A program made the translations under genes and the position numbers. Of a DNA stretch of 61,995 nucleotides, positions 45,272-54,449 are shown one piece after another (positions within the stretch are counted from its first letter, which is position 1; the number at the start of each line of letters is the position of its first letter). Below the pieces are notes generated by a model. The model was not told where the DNA came from. It searched no databases and saw only the letters and a list, made by a program, of their open reading frames with translations. Source of the DNA: an uncultured Saprospiraceae bacterium (GTDB lineage Bacteria; Bacteroidota; Bacteroidia; Chitinophagales; Saprospiraceae); assembly GCA_937951615.1 (NCBI GenBank), contig CALFBH010000072.1:1-61995 (forward strand). The letters run 5' to 3'.

Positions 45272-45658
45272 TCATTCCTGCCACAGTTCAATCGTGTTTC
45301 CTTCTGGGTCGTCAATCCAGGCAAAGCGTCCTTCGTCGTGGTCTTCCTGTCCTTTTATGGGGACATTAAGTGAACGCAAATGAGCTAAAGTGTCGTCTAA
45401 ACTATGAACGCGGTAATTTACGGTAAAAACTTTGCCTTCTTTATAGGTCGGGCGTTTATCGGTATGCAGAATAGACCAGGCGACATAGCGCTTTTGCTTT
45501 GATGCTGTTTCTAAGTAAAAAAAGCTGGCATAATAAGCTTTAAATTCACTGGTATATTCATATTGAATGCCGAGATGTTTGGTGTACCAGTCGGCAAGTT
45601 CTTTTGGGTTTTCGGAGTAAATAAAAATACCACCAACATGTGCAACTAATGGCTTCAT
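45272..45658 (-). CDS. VOC family (glyoxalase/dioxygenase fold) protein
   Basis: A 128-residue vicinal-oxygen-chelate protein: VGGIFIYSENPKELADWYTKHLG at the start, a central HTDKRP, and the closing GRFAWIDDPEGNTIELWQE, in which the last Glu is the usual metal ligand. The first ligand position (VGG) lacks the His or Gln of true glyoxalase I, so the activity may differ or be absent. A -7 box TAACTTTG lies upstream on the minus strand (45688-45681), making this an independent transcript. Confidence 0.85.
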   Translation of the reverse strand: MKPLVAHVGGIFIYSENPKELADWYTKHLGIQYEYTSEFKAYYASFFYLETASKQKRYVAWSILHTDKRPTYKEGKVFTVNYRVHSLDDTLAHLRSLNVPIKGQEDHDEGRFAWIDDPEGNTIELWQE

Positions 45659-45745
45659 AGTATTTGATTGAAATGAGTTGCAAAGTTACTTGTTTTGTTT
45701 CCAAAGTAAATAAAAATACCCTATTTTCGAGCAAAATTTATTCTT

Positions 45746-46828
45746 ATGATAATGAGGAACGGTCTTAAATATGTGTTGTTTGTAACAACTGTTTTGCTAT
45801 TAATGCATTGCAAAATAACAAAAAAAGTAGTAGAAACCCCGATAGAAAGTGAGCCAAAGACCTATCGAATTGGTTTTTATAATGTAGAAAATCTTTTTGA
45901 TACTTTGGACAATCCAATGACGGAAGGCGATGATAATTTTACACCTGAAGGTAGAAATTTGTGGACAACAAAACGCTATTATAAAAAACTGGATGATCTG
46001 GCAAAAATTATTGACGGTATGGGGCAGCCTGTACTCATGGGCTTATCTGAGGTTGAAAATAAAACGGTTTGTGAAGACCTTTGTAAAAGAAAAGGTCTGG
46101 TCATGGCAAAATACGATATTATACATCAGGAATCGCCAGATTTTAGAGGAATTGATGTCGCTTTATTATATCAAAAAGAGCAATTCAGCATCTTGGAAAC
46201 AGATTTTATTCCCATTCATTTTCCGAAAGAAATTGTAGAAGACTATACAACTCGTGATATTTTATATACAAAAGGCATTTTAAATAAAAAAGACACCCTG
46301 CATGTATTTGTCAATCATTGGCCATCCCGACGGGGTGGGCTGAAGGAGAGTGAACCCAAGCGAATGTATGTGGCACAGCAGCTCAAAATATATATGGATG
46401 CGATCTTGAAAACAAGCCCAACTGCCCAGATTGTAATGATGGGAGACTTTAATGACGAACCCAGCAACCGCAGTATTATGGAAGGCATTGGCTGCCAGCC
46501 GCAGGATATTTTTGACGATAAAGCTCCTAGTGCAAAACCACAGAGATCAGCGTTTTATAACTGTATGGATTCGCTGCATGTTCGGGGGCTTGGGACGTAT
46601 AATTATCGGGGCAACTGGAATATGCTCGACCAAATTATAGTCTCTAAAGCCCTGCAATCCCCCAAGTCGGATTTGCAGGTAAGCAAAAGTGTTATTTTTC
46701 AGCGCGACTGGATGATGTATAAGCACGACCGTTTTGGAGCAATGCCCAGCCGGACTTATGGCGGACCAAATTATTATGGAGGATATAGCGATCACCTGCC
46801 AGTGTATGTGGAGTTGATTGGACATTAA
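45746..46828 (+). CDS. Endonuclease/exonuclease/phosphatase family lipoprotein
   Basis: A 360-residue protein with a lipoprotein signal (lipobox LMHC) followed by an EEP-fold domain. Catalytic landmarks: YRIGFYNVENLFD (Asn), MGLSEVENKTV (metal Glu), VNHWPSRRGG (His), MGDFNDEPSN (Asp, Asn), and the closing YSDHLPVYVEL (Asp-His). Exported relatives degrade extracellular DNA or hydrolyse phosphodiesters; an extracellular nuclease role in phosphate scavenging is plausible. The ATG two codons further (45752) is an alternative start. Its end runs into a long hairpin shared with the convergent DUF5916 gene. Confidence 0.88.
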   Translation: MIMRNGLKYVLFVTTVLLLMHCKITKKVVETPIESEPKTYRIGFYNVENLFDTLDNPMTEGDDNFTPEGRNLWTTKRYYKKLDDLAKIIDGMGQPVLMGLSEVENKTVCEDLCKRKGLVMAKYDIIHQESPDFRGIDVALLYQKEQFSILETDFIPIHFPKEIVEDYTTRDILYTKGILNKKDTLHVFVNHWPSRRGGLKESEPKRMYVAQQLKIYMDAILKTSPTAQIVMMGDFNDEPSNRSIMEGIGCQPQDIFDDKAPSAKPQRSAFYNCMDSLHVRGLGTYNYRGNWNMLDQIIVSKALQSPKSDLQVSKSVIFQRDWMMYKHDRFGAMPSRTYGGPNYYGGYSDHLPVYVELIGH

Positions 46829-46953
46829 GTGGCAGAGCCACTTTGAATATCGAATATCGAATAATGAATATCGAATGTAGAAATATTATACGTACTTCTA
46901 CATTCGGTGTTCACCTGTTCGATATTCGATATTCCTTTTAGAGGTGGTCTCTG
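46829..46953. terminator. Long palindromic element between convergent genes
   Basis: GAATATCGAATATCGAA (46845-46861) pairs exactly with TTCGATATTCGATATTC (46918-46934); inside, CGAATGTAGAA (46872-46882) pairs with TTCTACATTCG (46896-46906). Outside, GCAGAG-CCAC and GTGGTCTCTGC form a third imperfect pair. It fills the whole gap and can work as a bidirectional terminator, but its repeated word ATATCGA makes it look like another dispersed palindromic repeat. Confidence 0.65.
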
Positions 46954-49518
46954 CTAAAGAACAGTTTTTAAATACTCATTTGTCTTCCTTGTATCTCTAC
47001 GAGAATGAGTCATTCGTTTTCTAATTGGAACAGATTTGCCACTTATAGTAGCGCGTTCTTTCTTGCGCTGCAAACTTAAATAGTCGAGGAAATAGAGCAC
47101 TTTTACAGAAAACAAATTGGATTGATCGCCTGTAATAGTCTCTGTAAAATTATTGATAAATTTGAAGTCTGTGTCTTCTTTGAATGTATTGATATTGTTT
47201 TTCCAAACCAGGCTCAGCTGACTGCCGGGCAAAAATTCCCAAGTATAAATGAGGTCAACATTAACCGAATTATAATTAATATCATTGGCAGGCAGTCCCT
47301 CTTCATCTAGTCCGTCATAAGTTGTTGCCTCAGGATCGCCATCTAGTCCAAGCAAGAAATAAGACTGGTATTCAGCCCTCGACCAATAGTGTCTGGCGCG
47401 TAATGTCAAGCCCATTTTATTGGTGAAAATATAACTGGTGTTGAATACATTTACATAAGTATTCAAATTTCGCCTGCCGAAGATGATGTCGTCATTGTCT
47501 AATTCATCCGCCCAACCAGTGTCGTTATTGCCATAGCGATAACTAAATTCATAATCCATTCTCCATTTATCAGATATAATAATGGACGGCTCGATTCCAA
47601 AGTCATAAAAATAGCGTTTATTATCATCGACTACCCCTGCACTTCCGAAGATTGAAAGCCGAATTTTTTTGGTGTTATCCGAGCTAATATATAAACCTGA
47701 ACCCAGAAATGCAGGCATATTATAATAACGTCCTTCTACCCGCGGATCATTATAATCTTTAGAGCCAAAAGGCGAGGTATATATCCAGTGTTCAAATTGC
47801 AGTCGGTTTTTGAACATGCCCCCATAAAATGGGTTGATGCTGAAATCCTGATAAGATGAGGGCTTGTACAGGCGTTCATATTCCATGTTCGTTCCTGCAT
47901 AAGCCCGCAAAAATTTGCCGAAAGGCTGGAATTTTCTATAAATAGCCCGCCCGAAAAAATTGCTGTAATTATTGCGTCGCAAGAAACCGAGGTCATTATG
48001 GTCGTATTGGTCGCTGACCAGTTCGTGAGAAAGGAAAGCGTTCAGACTGCCGCCTATTTTGCCTACACTGAAATAAGTCTGATAACCCAATTCAACATCA
48101 TCGAAGCCTGAAAAGTACTTCTGACTGACTGCTCCACCACCAGATACTTCATAAGAATTTTTCTTATTGGCGATCCGAAACAAACTGCCAGAAACATTGG
48201 CTTCGTAATTGTCATCTCCTTCACCTTTTCGCCACACATTTGTATTGATGAGCGTAACGGAAGAGTTGTTTTTTAGGTTTTGATCTAAGACAAAAACATT
48301 ATAATTGGACAAAGGATTGGTTTCAATTTCACGATCAATTTCGTTGTCAGATTTTAGGGTCGCTACAGTACGTGCGCTGATAGAATTGAATACACCAATC
48401 CCCAAACCACCTTTGGTGCGTCCGGAAATTTTGGTGGAATTGAGCAACTGCGTGCTGGATGGATTGCTGACAATCGTTTCACCATTTGCATCTGCCTCAT
48501 CAATGACATCATAATATCCAGCCGGTGTTCCACCAATTCTTCGGGAATAAAATAAGTCGCCTTTACTGAAAAGCTCCGTTCCTTCCGTAAAAAATTGCCG
48601 CCTTTCAGAAAACTGTACTTCAAAAGGATTCAGATTGAGAATCTGATCATCAGAAGCCGTTTGTCCAAAATCGGGAATGAGTGTCATGTCCAGCGTGAAG
48701 GCATCATTGATACCATATTTAATATCCATGCCTGCGTTGAAGCTCCGATTCCAGTTGTTCACATCTGCCTCATTATAAGGGTAATGACTGACGTTGTAAG
48801 AAATGTAAGGAAAGAGAAATAAGCGAAGTGGCGGATTGATATTTTTGATGGTTTTGACTTCGCCAAACTGATTAAAAAATCCAGAGACTTCAGGATTGAG
48901 TTCATTCCACCAGACTTCTTCTCCTACGCGACGCATACGCCTTTGGAAATTAACATACCATTCCTGCACATCTTTTTTCGGGAAACGAAGGGCAGAGTAA
49001 GGGATTTTCATTTCCACTATCCAGCCTTCATCCGTAAAGCTGATTTGACTTTTCCAAACGGCACTCCAGTTTTCATCTTCACCATTATCCGAATACTTGG
49101 CATCAAACTGGACGCCTGCACTTGTGACAATGAAGCTTTCTCCGTAAATACCGCTTTTATAAGCATCAATGAAAATACCAAAATAGGAAGCATCACCAAT
49201 ACCATCGCGCTGCGCCAGCCCTCTGCGAACACTATCAGGTGAAGTGTCATATAACATCGCACCAATGTACAGCGCAGCGTCATCGTAGAGCATACGAACT
49301 TCTGTTTTTTGCGAAGGCTTGCCCCCTGGTACGGGGTCTTTCTGGACAAAATCAGTCACCAAAGGTGCATCCTTCCAAAGCTGTTCATCCAGCTTCCCGT
49401 CAATTTTTGGAGCTTCACTGATACGGATGGCTTCTAGTTGTTTTTTTTCTACGGGGGCGTCTTGCGCAAATGCTATAACAGGCATTACCAGCAAGATAAT
49501 AATTATGGATATTCTCAT
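46954..49518 (-). CDS. Outer-membrane DUF5916 protein with CBM9-like domain
   Basis: An 854-residue outer-membrane protein. After a signal peptide (MRISIIIILLVMPVIAFAQ) comes a CBM9-like beta-sandwich (about 30-215: IDGKLDEQLWKDAPLVTDF ... WIVEMKIPYSALRFP) and then DUF5916, a predicted beta-barrel (QFGEVKTIKN ... FSERRQFFTEGTELF ... YSRRIGG) of about 600 residues with alternating aromatic strands. Such proteins are common in Bacteroidota and seem to bind or admit glycans or peptides, but none is well characterised. The C-terminus is short and basic (RKRMTHSRRDTRKT), odd for a barrel end. Confidence 0.88.
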   Translation of the reverse strand: MRISIIIILLVMPVIAFAQDAPVEKKQLEAIRISEAPKIDGKLDEQLWKDAPLVTDFVQKDPVPGGKPSQKTEVRMLYDDAALYIGAMLYDTSPDSVRRGLAQRDGIGDASYFGIFIDAYKSGIYGESFIVTSAGVQFDAKYSDNGEDENWSAVWKSQISFTDEGWIVEMKIPYSALRFPKKDVQEWYVNFQRRMRRVGEEVWWNELNPEVSGFFNQFGEVKTIKNINPPLRLFLFPYISYNVSHYPYNEADVNNWNRSFNAGMDIKYGINDAFTLDMTLIPDFGQTASDDQILNLNPFEVQFSERRQFFTEGTELFSKGDLFYSRRIGGTPAGYYDVIDEADANGETIVSNPSSTQLLNSTKISGRTKGGLGIGVFNSISARTVATLKSDNEIDREIETNPLSNYNVFVLDQNLKNNSSVTLINTNVWRKGEGDDNYEANVSGSLFRIANKKNSYEVSGGGAVSQKYFSGFDDVELGYQTYFSVGKIGGSLNAFLSHELVSDQYDHNDLGFLRRNNYSNFFGRAIYRKFQPFGKFLRAYAGTNMEYERLYKPSSYQDFSINPFYGGMFKNRLQFEHWIYTSPFGSKDYNDPRVEGRYYNMPAFLGSGLYISSDNTKKIRLSIFGSAGVVDDNKRYFYDFGIEPSIIISDKWRMDYEFSYRYGNNDTGWADELDNDDIIFGRRNLNTYVNVFNTSYIFTNKMGLTLRARHYWSRAEYQSYFLLGLDGDPEATTYDGLDEEGLPANDINYNSVNVDLIYTWEFLPGSQLSLVWKNNINTFKEDTDFKFINNFTETITGDQSNLFSVKVLYFLDYLSLQRKKERATISGKSVPIRKRMTHSRRDTRKTNEYLKTVL

Positions 49519-49675
49519 ATTGTTTTAATTGACTTATATGGTGCTAAAAGACAACTACTTGTAGGAGAGGATGCCCAAAGGTGTATTCTTTTCTATAAAA
49601 GTGGAAATATTTTCGACGAATTAACGAAATATTATGAATTTTAGTTCTGTAGATATGTAGTTCAATAAGTGGTAC

Positions 49676-49872
49676 TTAGTAGTCTTTCCAGTTAATTCTG
49701 TCGGGTGATTAGGGGCGTTTCATTGTTGAAATTGCTTCATTGCTATTGTTTTTTGCTGCGCAAAAAATCACAATAACAATTTAACAATTATAGCAATAGA
49801 ACAATTTGCACCAAAATCTGACTCAAAAGATATAAAATTTAATTTACCCGACATTATTAACTGGAAGAACTG
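49676..49872. mobile_element. 197-bp MITE-like element, copy 1
   Basis: Ends are inverted: CTTTCCAGTTAATTCTGTCG on the left and, read from the right on the minus strand, TTCTTCCAGTTAATAATGTC. The centre is the hairpin core TTTTTTGCTGCGCAAAAAA (49749-49767). 49734-49872 matches 61857-61995 in the opposite orientation with about three differences in 139 nt. The right end encodes the last codons (PSSSSS) of the XRE regulator. The left remainder of the gap 49519-49675 shows nothing. Confidence 0.72.
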
Positions 49873-50453
49873 CTAGGCACATTAATGACCTTAGTAATTC
49901 GGGTTTTTACTTTCATAATTTTCAGGATGTCTTTCCAGGTTATTTCATAAGGTTCTCCGGCTAATTTATTTTCTGAAATGAGCATTAGGCTGTTTTTTTC
50001 GGGAATTTTTTTCACTCTTTTCACTGTTGTTCCTTCGATGGTTTCTATAATATAAATAGCATTATTGGCAATTCTGGCAATATCATTTATTGGTATGCCA
50101 ATCACATAATCGCTGACATAGAACATGGGCATCATACTGTCATCCTCTATCTGATACTGATGTTCGCTGCTGATGATATAGTCCATGCTGGGTTCTTTGG
50201 CAAGGCTACTATCCTGCTGCACAATGCCTTTTTCGCCGATAAGTTCGCTGTGTTCCAGATCTATCCGACACAATTCATCCATGGTGAGGTTAAATTTTGT
50301 TGCCATTTCATCCGCTATATCAACCGTAATATTTGATTCCAACTTCTCGTACTTCGATACCGTGGCTCTGTTGATACCAAACATATCCCCAAAATCTTCC
50401 TGAGTGATTTTATTCTTCCGCCTCAAATACCTGATATTCTTATTTATAATCAT
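49857..50453 (-). CDS. XRE/S24 (LexA-like) transcriptional regulator
   Basis: A 198-residue regulator with an N-terminal helix-turn-helix (about 5-60: KITQEDFGDMFGINRATVSKYE) and a C-terminal peptidase S24-like domain with S106 in EDDSMMP and K145 in TVKRVKK, the Ser-Lys pair of self-cleaving phage-type repressors. It could therefore respond to DNA damage. The final serine run comes from the MITE-like element. An inverted repeat in its own upstream region is the likely autoregulatory operator. Such regulators usually control neighbours: the lipoprotein/paralogue cluster is divergent and starts 230 bp away. Confidence 0.85.
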   Translation of the reverse strand: MIINKNIRYLRRKNKITQEDFGDMFGINRATVSKYEKLESNITVDIADEMATKFNLTMDELCRIDLEHSELIGEKGIVQQDSSLAKEPSMDYIISSEHQYQIEDDSMMPMFYVSDYVIGIPINDIARIANNAIYIIETIEGTTVKRVKKIPEKNSLMLISENKLAGEPYEITWKDILKIMKVKTRITKVINVPSSSSS

Positions 50454-50472
50454 TACAGAAATAAATATGTTT

Positions 50473-50508
50473 ATTTTTGTGTATTTTTTTCACACAAAAA
50501 TTTGCAAA
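50473..50508. promoter_or_regulatory. Inverted repeat operator between XRE regulator and lipoprotein gene
   Basis: ATTTTTGTGT (50473-50482) and ACACAAAAAT (50492-50501) are exact reverse complements with a 9-nt gap, typical of an XRE dimer site; TTTGCAAA (50501-50508) is a further palindrome touching it. It lies 20-50 nt upstream of the regulator start, in the divergent gap to the gene at 50683. Confidence 0.6.
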
Positions 50509-50682
50509 TGTTAGTTTTTGTAACGTAATTTGCGTTTATATGTTACTTAGAACTTAAAGATAAAACTAAGTTTGAGAGCGGCAAAATAAGACGCCATCAT
50601 CTTAGTATTTTCTTGTGCGTGTCCTTTGGTGTCCTGGTTACTCTACAATAGCGAATAGCATTTTTCAACCAAAATCAAAAAC

Positions 50683-52593
50683 ATGAACAAGTTCAGTTTA
50701 TTAGCCGTACTCGTAGTATTTTCTCTATTGGGCTGCGAAAAGGACAAGGATGTATTTACATCAATTACCGATGTACATCTGCCTGCTACATCTATGAGTA
50801 TTGAACGGGCAAAGTCTATTTTTACTCAACATGAGGACAATGACTTCACATTTCAACAAAGCAGAGGTGAAGGCTCTTGTCTGACTTTTGACCCAATATG
50901 GATGCTGGCAGAAGAAATTAAAACCCATGATGGTGTAAGATTAGTGACAGTCCCTTTACATACGCCCGAGCGTATTGTCGCGCCTGGCCGTGGCATGCAA
51001 TTGGTGTTTTACACAAATGAGGCTTGCGACTTTCCCGTGCAACTGGTGCTTTACGAAGCAAAATCTTATGATGCTTCCCGCCCTTATCCGATTAATAATA
51101 GCTCGTTTACAGGTTTTATATCCGTTTATGATTATTGTGACTGTTCTTCTTATGTTTATCCTGTAGCCGAAGGCAAATTATTAGCCGCAGAAGAATGGGA
51201 TCTCAGAAATTTTGAGCAGTGTGAAGGTGCAAATGACATCAGTAGAACCGACCCGAAATGCCCAGGATTTGGAGGAAACAGTTTTTGGGATGATGTCATG
51301 GATTTTTTCAGCGGCATTTGGAGTAGTGTATCTGGCTGGTTTTCCGGCAGTGGTAATGGTGGCAGCTCTAATAATGGTGGCTATACAGGCTGGGGCAATA
51401 TAGGTATTCCCGGATATGGTGGGATTCCATATTATGGAGATCCCACGGGTACTTCTTCTGGTGGAGGCTCCTCTGGTGGTACAACAGGAATTAATTCCAT
51501 TTTTGACGGTACTTTTTTCAATGGTGAAGGGCAACTGGTCGTCAATATTCTCGAAGGTATGATTGCAGATAATGATTTGCTTATATGTACCGAAGTCTTG
51601 CATCAGGAATTATACCATTGTCTGGCATTATCGGGCATAACTGCAACAGGACCTCCTAGCCATCCTGGTATTGGCGAAGCACCGTCAGAGAATGAAGAAT
51701 TGAGCATCAGCGACTATATTTCCATTATCAATAATCTTGACCCTTCCAATGAATGTCTGACTGAAATCATTGATCAATATCAAAATACTGCCACAAATAT
51801 GCTCTCTGGTGACGGTATGCTCTTGTGTATGATCGCAGAAAATAATAACTTTGATATTTCTGACGAAGGTTTATTGGAACTTATCAAGTCAAATTGTGGC
51901 GGAGATGCCAATTGTGTGAATGATTTGTTGAGTTGTCTGGGGAGGTTGGATGTTTTTCAGGAGGAGTATGGGATGACTTTGAATGGATATGTAATTGAGA
52001 ATACAATTCTCGCTTATTTTAACAATATCTGTGGTGTAAGTGAAGCGGAGTTTGAGGAGTTTGTTTTTACTAAGCTTGCTGAACATTATATCTCTATTAC
52101 ACCAGACGGTTCAGTAGCTGCTTCAGATGCGGGATTTCATGACAGGACTTTAAGCTGTGAATCTTTTATTTTTATTCCACAATCCTCTGGTGATGGACAA
52201 ATAGCTTGTGTAAGTGAGTTGTATTTATCGAAAAACCTCTATGGACTTTATTCATATACGCCCGAATTTTGTCTTCATATTACAGTTCCCAAAGTCAGAT
52301 ATACCGGACAAGTAATATCTGGGGGCAAGGCAGCGGATTGCGCTGCCTGGGCTTCAAATGCTGCTGCTACAATAACGGGTATGGCGTATGCGGAGTCTAA
52401 TTATCAAATGATAGATGAAGTATTAATAAGGCTATTTAGAACCATATTTTCTCAAAAAATGCAAGAAAGTGGCTGTGGATACGGAGCAGTTATAGAATGT
52501 GAATATGCGAATTGTTTAGCTTCTCCTACTACAGCGATATGGAATACTGGTTTTTTTAACTGGTTAGACGAGCAACTTTTCGGATGCGAGTAA
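50683..52593 (+). CDS. Large Cys-rich modular lipoprotein, unknown function
   Basis: A 636-residue protein I do not recognise. It begins with a lipoprotein signal (LLAVLVVFSLLGC, Cys 18). Residues about 20-200 form one domain (YDYCDCSSYVYPVAEG), then comes a Trp/Gly/Ser-rich linker (about 210-275: SGNGGSSNNGG, GGGSSGG) and a C-terminal half with many cysteines (CGGDANCVNDLLSC; final ESGCGYGAVIECEYANC). A conserved head, flexible linker and different tail followed by small paralogous genes is the layout of polymorphic toxins and of contact-dependent effectors in Bacteroidota, but no toxin motif is visible, so a surface protein is equally possible. Confidence 0.7.
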   Translation: MNKFSLLAVLVVFSLLGCEKDKDVFTSITDVHLPATSMSIERAKSIFTQHEDNDFTFQQSRGEGSCLTFDPIWMLAEEIKTHDGVRLVTVPLHTPERIVAPGRGMQLVFYTNEACDFPVQLVLYEAKSYDASRPYPINNSSFTGFISVYDYCDCSSYVYPVAEGKLLAAEEWDLRNFEQCEGANDISRTDPKCPGFGGNSFWDDVMDFFSGIWSSVSGWFSGSGNGGSSNNGGYTGWGNIGIPGYGGIPYYGDPTGTSSGGGSSGGTTGINSIFDGTFFNGEGQLVVNILEGMIADNDLLICTEVLHQELYHCLALSGITATGPPSHPGIGEAPSENEELSISDYISIINNLDPSNECLTEIIDQYQNTATNMLSGDGMLLCMIAENNNFDISDEGLLELIKSNCGGDANCVNDLLSCLGRLDVFQEEYGMTLNGYVIENTILAYFNNICGVSEAEFEEFVFTKLAEHYISITPDGSVAASDAGFHDRTLSCESFIFIPQSSGDGQIACVSELYLSKNLYGLYSYTPEFCLHITVPKVRYTGQVISGGKAADCAAWASNAAATITGMAYAESNYQMIDEVLIRLFRTIFSQKMQESGCGYGAVIECEYANCLASPTTAIWNTGFFNWLDEQLFGCE

Positions 52594-52653
52594 CCAACAA
52601 ATAATTTCATGGATCGCCCTGATGTATTCAGGGTGATCCATTAATCAGAAAGC

Positions 52654-53253
52654 ATGAAAACATTGATCATTTGTATCGAACTCTTGTTTGGGCACTACTT
52701 TATAGAAATCAATCCTAATTATATTGTCACCTATTGGACGGAAGAAGGTATAGAAGTAAAAAGAGAAATCAATTTAATTGACATAGAGGATAAGATGCTA
52801 TATGCCTTTGATGAGGACGAGAACATACGCCATTCTGTAAGTATTGATACGCCGAAAGGAACTAGCAATTTAACACTTATTAGCTCTGAACTCATTGACG
52901 ATAATTATAAGTATATGAGTTTCGATTGTAACAAGTACGAGCAGGAATATAATATCACAAACTATCTAAATGGTCGGGGAAATTCAAACCTCAAAATTGA
53001 ACGTGCATATACAGAAATAGATTTAATCGACAAATATGTGGTGGACAAAACAATCAGGTCGCAGTTAATATGGCTTGGTGTCAATTATGAAGAAACAGGG
53101 ATGTATAATGTAGAAACCTACGAAACTACTCACTGCAAAAATCCACAGGATATTAAACGCAAAGTACTCCTGTCAAAATTAGTGAGCCTGACGGAAGTGG
53201 AAAACTTAAGTCCTGAAATTGCGGACATTATAGAAAAAGTAAATAAAAAATAG
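52654..53253 (+). CDS. Unknown protein A1, first of tandem paralogues
   Basis: A 199-residue protein of no known family: KTLIICIELLFGHYFIEINPN at the start, then mostly beta-rich acidic sequence, ending in LSKLVSLTEVENLSPEIADIIEKVN. It is a close paralogue of the gene at 53687: the first 45 and last 30 residues are almost identical, the middle diverges (DIEDKMLYAFDEDENIRH versus HREKQVLYVFDADKNIRY). It starts 60 nt after the lipoprotein gene. Duplicated small acidic proteins behind a large exported one suggest immunity proteins; the evidence is only position and divergence pattern. Confidence 0.75.
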   Translation: MKTLIICIELLFGHYFIEINPNYIVTYWTEEGIEVKREINLIDIEDKMLYAFDEDENIRHSVSIDTPKGTSNLTLISSELIDDNYKYMSFDCNKYEQEYNITNYLNGRGNSNLKIERAYTEIDLIDKYVVDKTIRSQLIWLGVNYEETGMYNVETYETTHCKNPQDIKRKVLLSKLVSLTEVENLSPEIADIIEKVNKK

Positions 53254-53279
53254 ACCAGCAAACCAAAAAATCAAATGAC

Positions 53280-53666
53280 ATGATTGTTGTAAACCATGTA
53301 AAAAACATCATAACATATTTCCAGCAAGAGGAAGATATTTATCATGAAAATATAGGAATTGTTTCTGATTTTCCCTTAGAAGAAAATGAAAAAATACTGG
53401 CATTACTCGAAAGCGATAAGGTCAGGCAAAACCTTAGATATGAGTTCACAAGCAAGCCTGACAAGCAACTTTGTTCACCTAGTCCATACGATTTAATCAT
53501 AAAGATTCCTGACCATATTTTCAAGGCAAAGCAGGGAACTTTTAAATATAGTTTTCAATCTCAATTGGAAAACATCTTTGGAACGTTAGACATTGAACTA
53601 TACACAAACAATAATCAGGTGAAAACGAAAAATGAACAATTTTTTACGACTTCCATTGGGAAATAG
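53280..53666 (+). CDS. Unknown protein B, probably truncated by a frameshift
   Basis: A 128-residue acidic protein without known relatives (MIVVNHVKNIITYFQQEEDI ...). Its end VKTKNEQFFTTSIGK is suspicious: the related remnant at 54496-54550 has one more A in the same A-run and reads NEKRTIFYDFHWELEENSYD in the other frame, continuing to about 54624. Here too the alternative frame reads TIFYDFHWEIE. A one-base deletion has therefore probably cut the tail of this copy. It lies between the two A paralogues, 26 and 20 nt away, in one transcription unit. Confidence 0.6.
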   Translation: MIVVNHVKNIITYFQQEEDIYHENIGIVSDFPLEENEKILALLESDKVRQNLRYEFTSKPDKQLCSPSPYDLIIKIPDHIFKAKQGTFKYSFQSQLENIFGTLDIELYTNNNQVKTKNEQFFTTSIGK

Positions 53667-53686
53667 AAGCAACTCTGCAAAAGAAT

Positions 53687-54292
53687 ATGAAACCATTGAT
53701 CATTTGTATCGAACTCTTGTTTGGACACTACTTTATCGAAATCAATCCTAATTATATTGCCACCTATTGGACGGAAGAAGGTATAGAAGTAAAAAGAGAA
53801 ATCAATTTAATTCATCGGGAAAAGCAGGTGCTGTATGTCTTTGATGCAGATAAAAACATACGTTATTCTGGAAGTATTCACACTCCAGAAGGAAATGATA
53901 ATGTAACGCTTATTAATTCCGAACTAATTGATGAAGATTATAAATACTTGAATTTCAATTGCGAAAAATACAAATCAGAATACAATATTACAAATTATTT
54001 AAATGGGTACGGAAATTCAAATGTGGTCATTGAAAATGCTTACGCTGAAATTGATGTAATTGACCAATACGTTCAGGACAAAAAACTCAGAGCAAAACTA
54101 ATCTGGATCGGAACGGATTATCTTAAAACTGGAAAATATGCTTTAGAAACTTACGAAACCACTCATTGTAGAGACTCATTAGATGTTAAACGCAAAGTGT
54201 TACTGTCAAAATTAGTGAGCCTGACGGAAGTGGAAAACTTAAGTCCTGAAATTGCGAACATTATAGAAAAAGTAAACGGAATTGACCATTAA
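53687..54292 (+). CDS. Unknown protein A2, second of tandem paralogues
   Basis: A 201-residue paralogue of A1 at 52654, with the same N-terminal block (LIICIELLFGHYFIEINPN), the same YWTEEGIEVKREINLI block, and the same C-terminal block; DNA identity is highest at the two ends and falls in the middle, as after duplication with selection for diversity or gene conversion at the ends. Ends EKVNGIDH. It closes the row; only decayed fragments follow. Confidence 0.75.
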   Translation: MKPLIICIELLFGHYFIEINPNYIATYWTEEGIEVKREINLIHREKQVLYVFDADKNIRYSGSIHTPEGNDNVTLINSELIDEDYKYLNFNCEKYKSEYNITNYLNGYGNSNVVIENAYAEIDVIDQYVQDKKLRAKLIWIGTDYLKTGKYALETYETTHCRDSLDVKRKVLLSKLVSLTEVENLSPEIANIIEKVNGIDH

Positions 54293-54315
54293 TTGGTTCA
54301 GCTATTCAATCATCC

Positions 54316-54440
54316 AGAAGGGATGAAATGTTTATAGAAAATCCTTAGCGCGAGACGGGTTCGACTCCTACAGAGTCGCATATAACGGGCAAATTGCAGG
54401 GCTATAAATATTTTACACCCTTCGGGGTATCGGTAAATCA
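54316..54440. repeat. Intergenic palindromic repeat (AAGGG...CCCTTCGGGG family)
   Basis: AGAAGGGATGAAATGTTTAT (54321 onward) is the imperfect reverse complement of CTATAAATATTTTACACCCT near 54403-54430; the middle carries GACTC-CTACA-GAGTC. The arms resemble a repeat family I know from Bacteroidota intergenic DNA. It separates the end of paralogue A2 from the gene remnants. Confidence 0.45.
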
Positions 54441-54449
54441 ATTAATGGA

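Noticed and set aside
54350-54385. GGGTTCGACTCC resembling a tRNA T-arm
   Set aside because: The flanking bases do not form a T-stem or acceptor stem; the segment belongs to a palindromic intergenic repeat.
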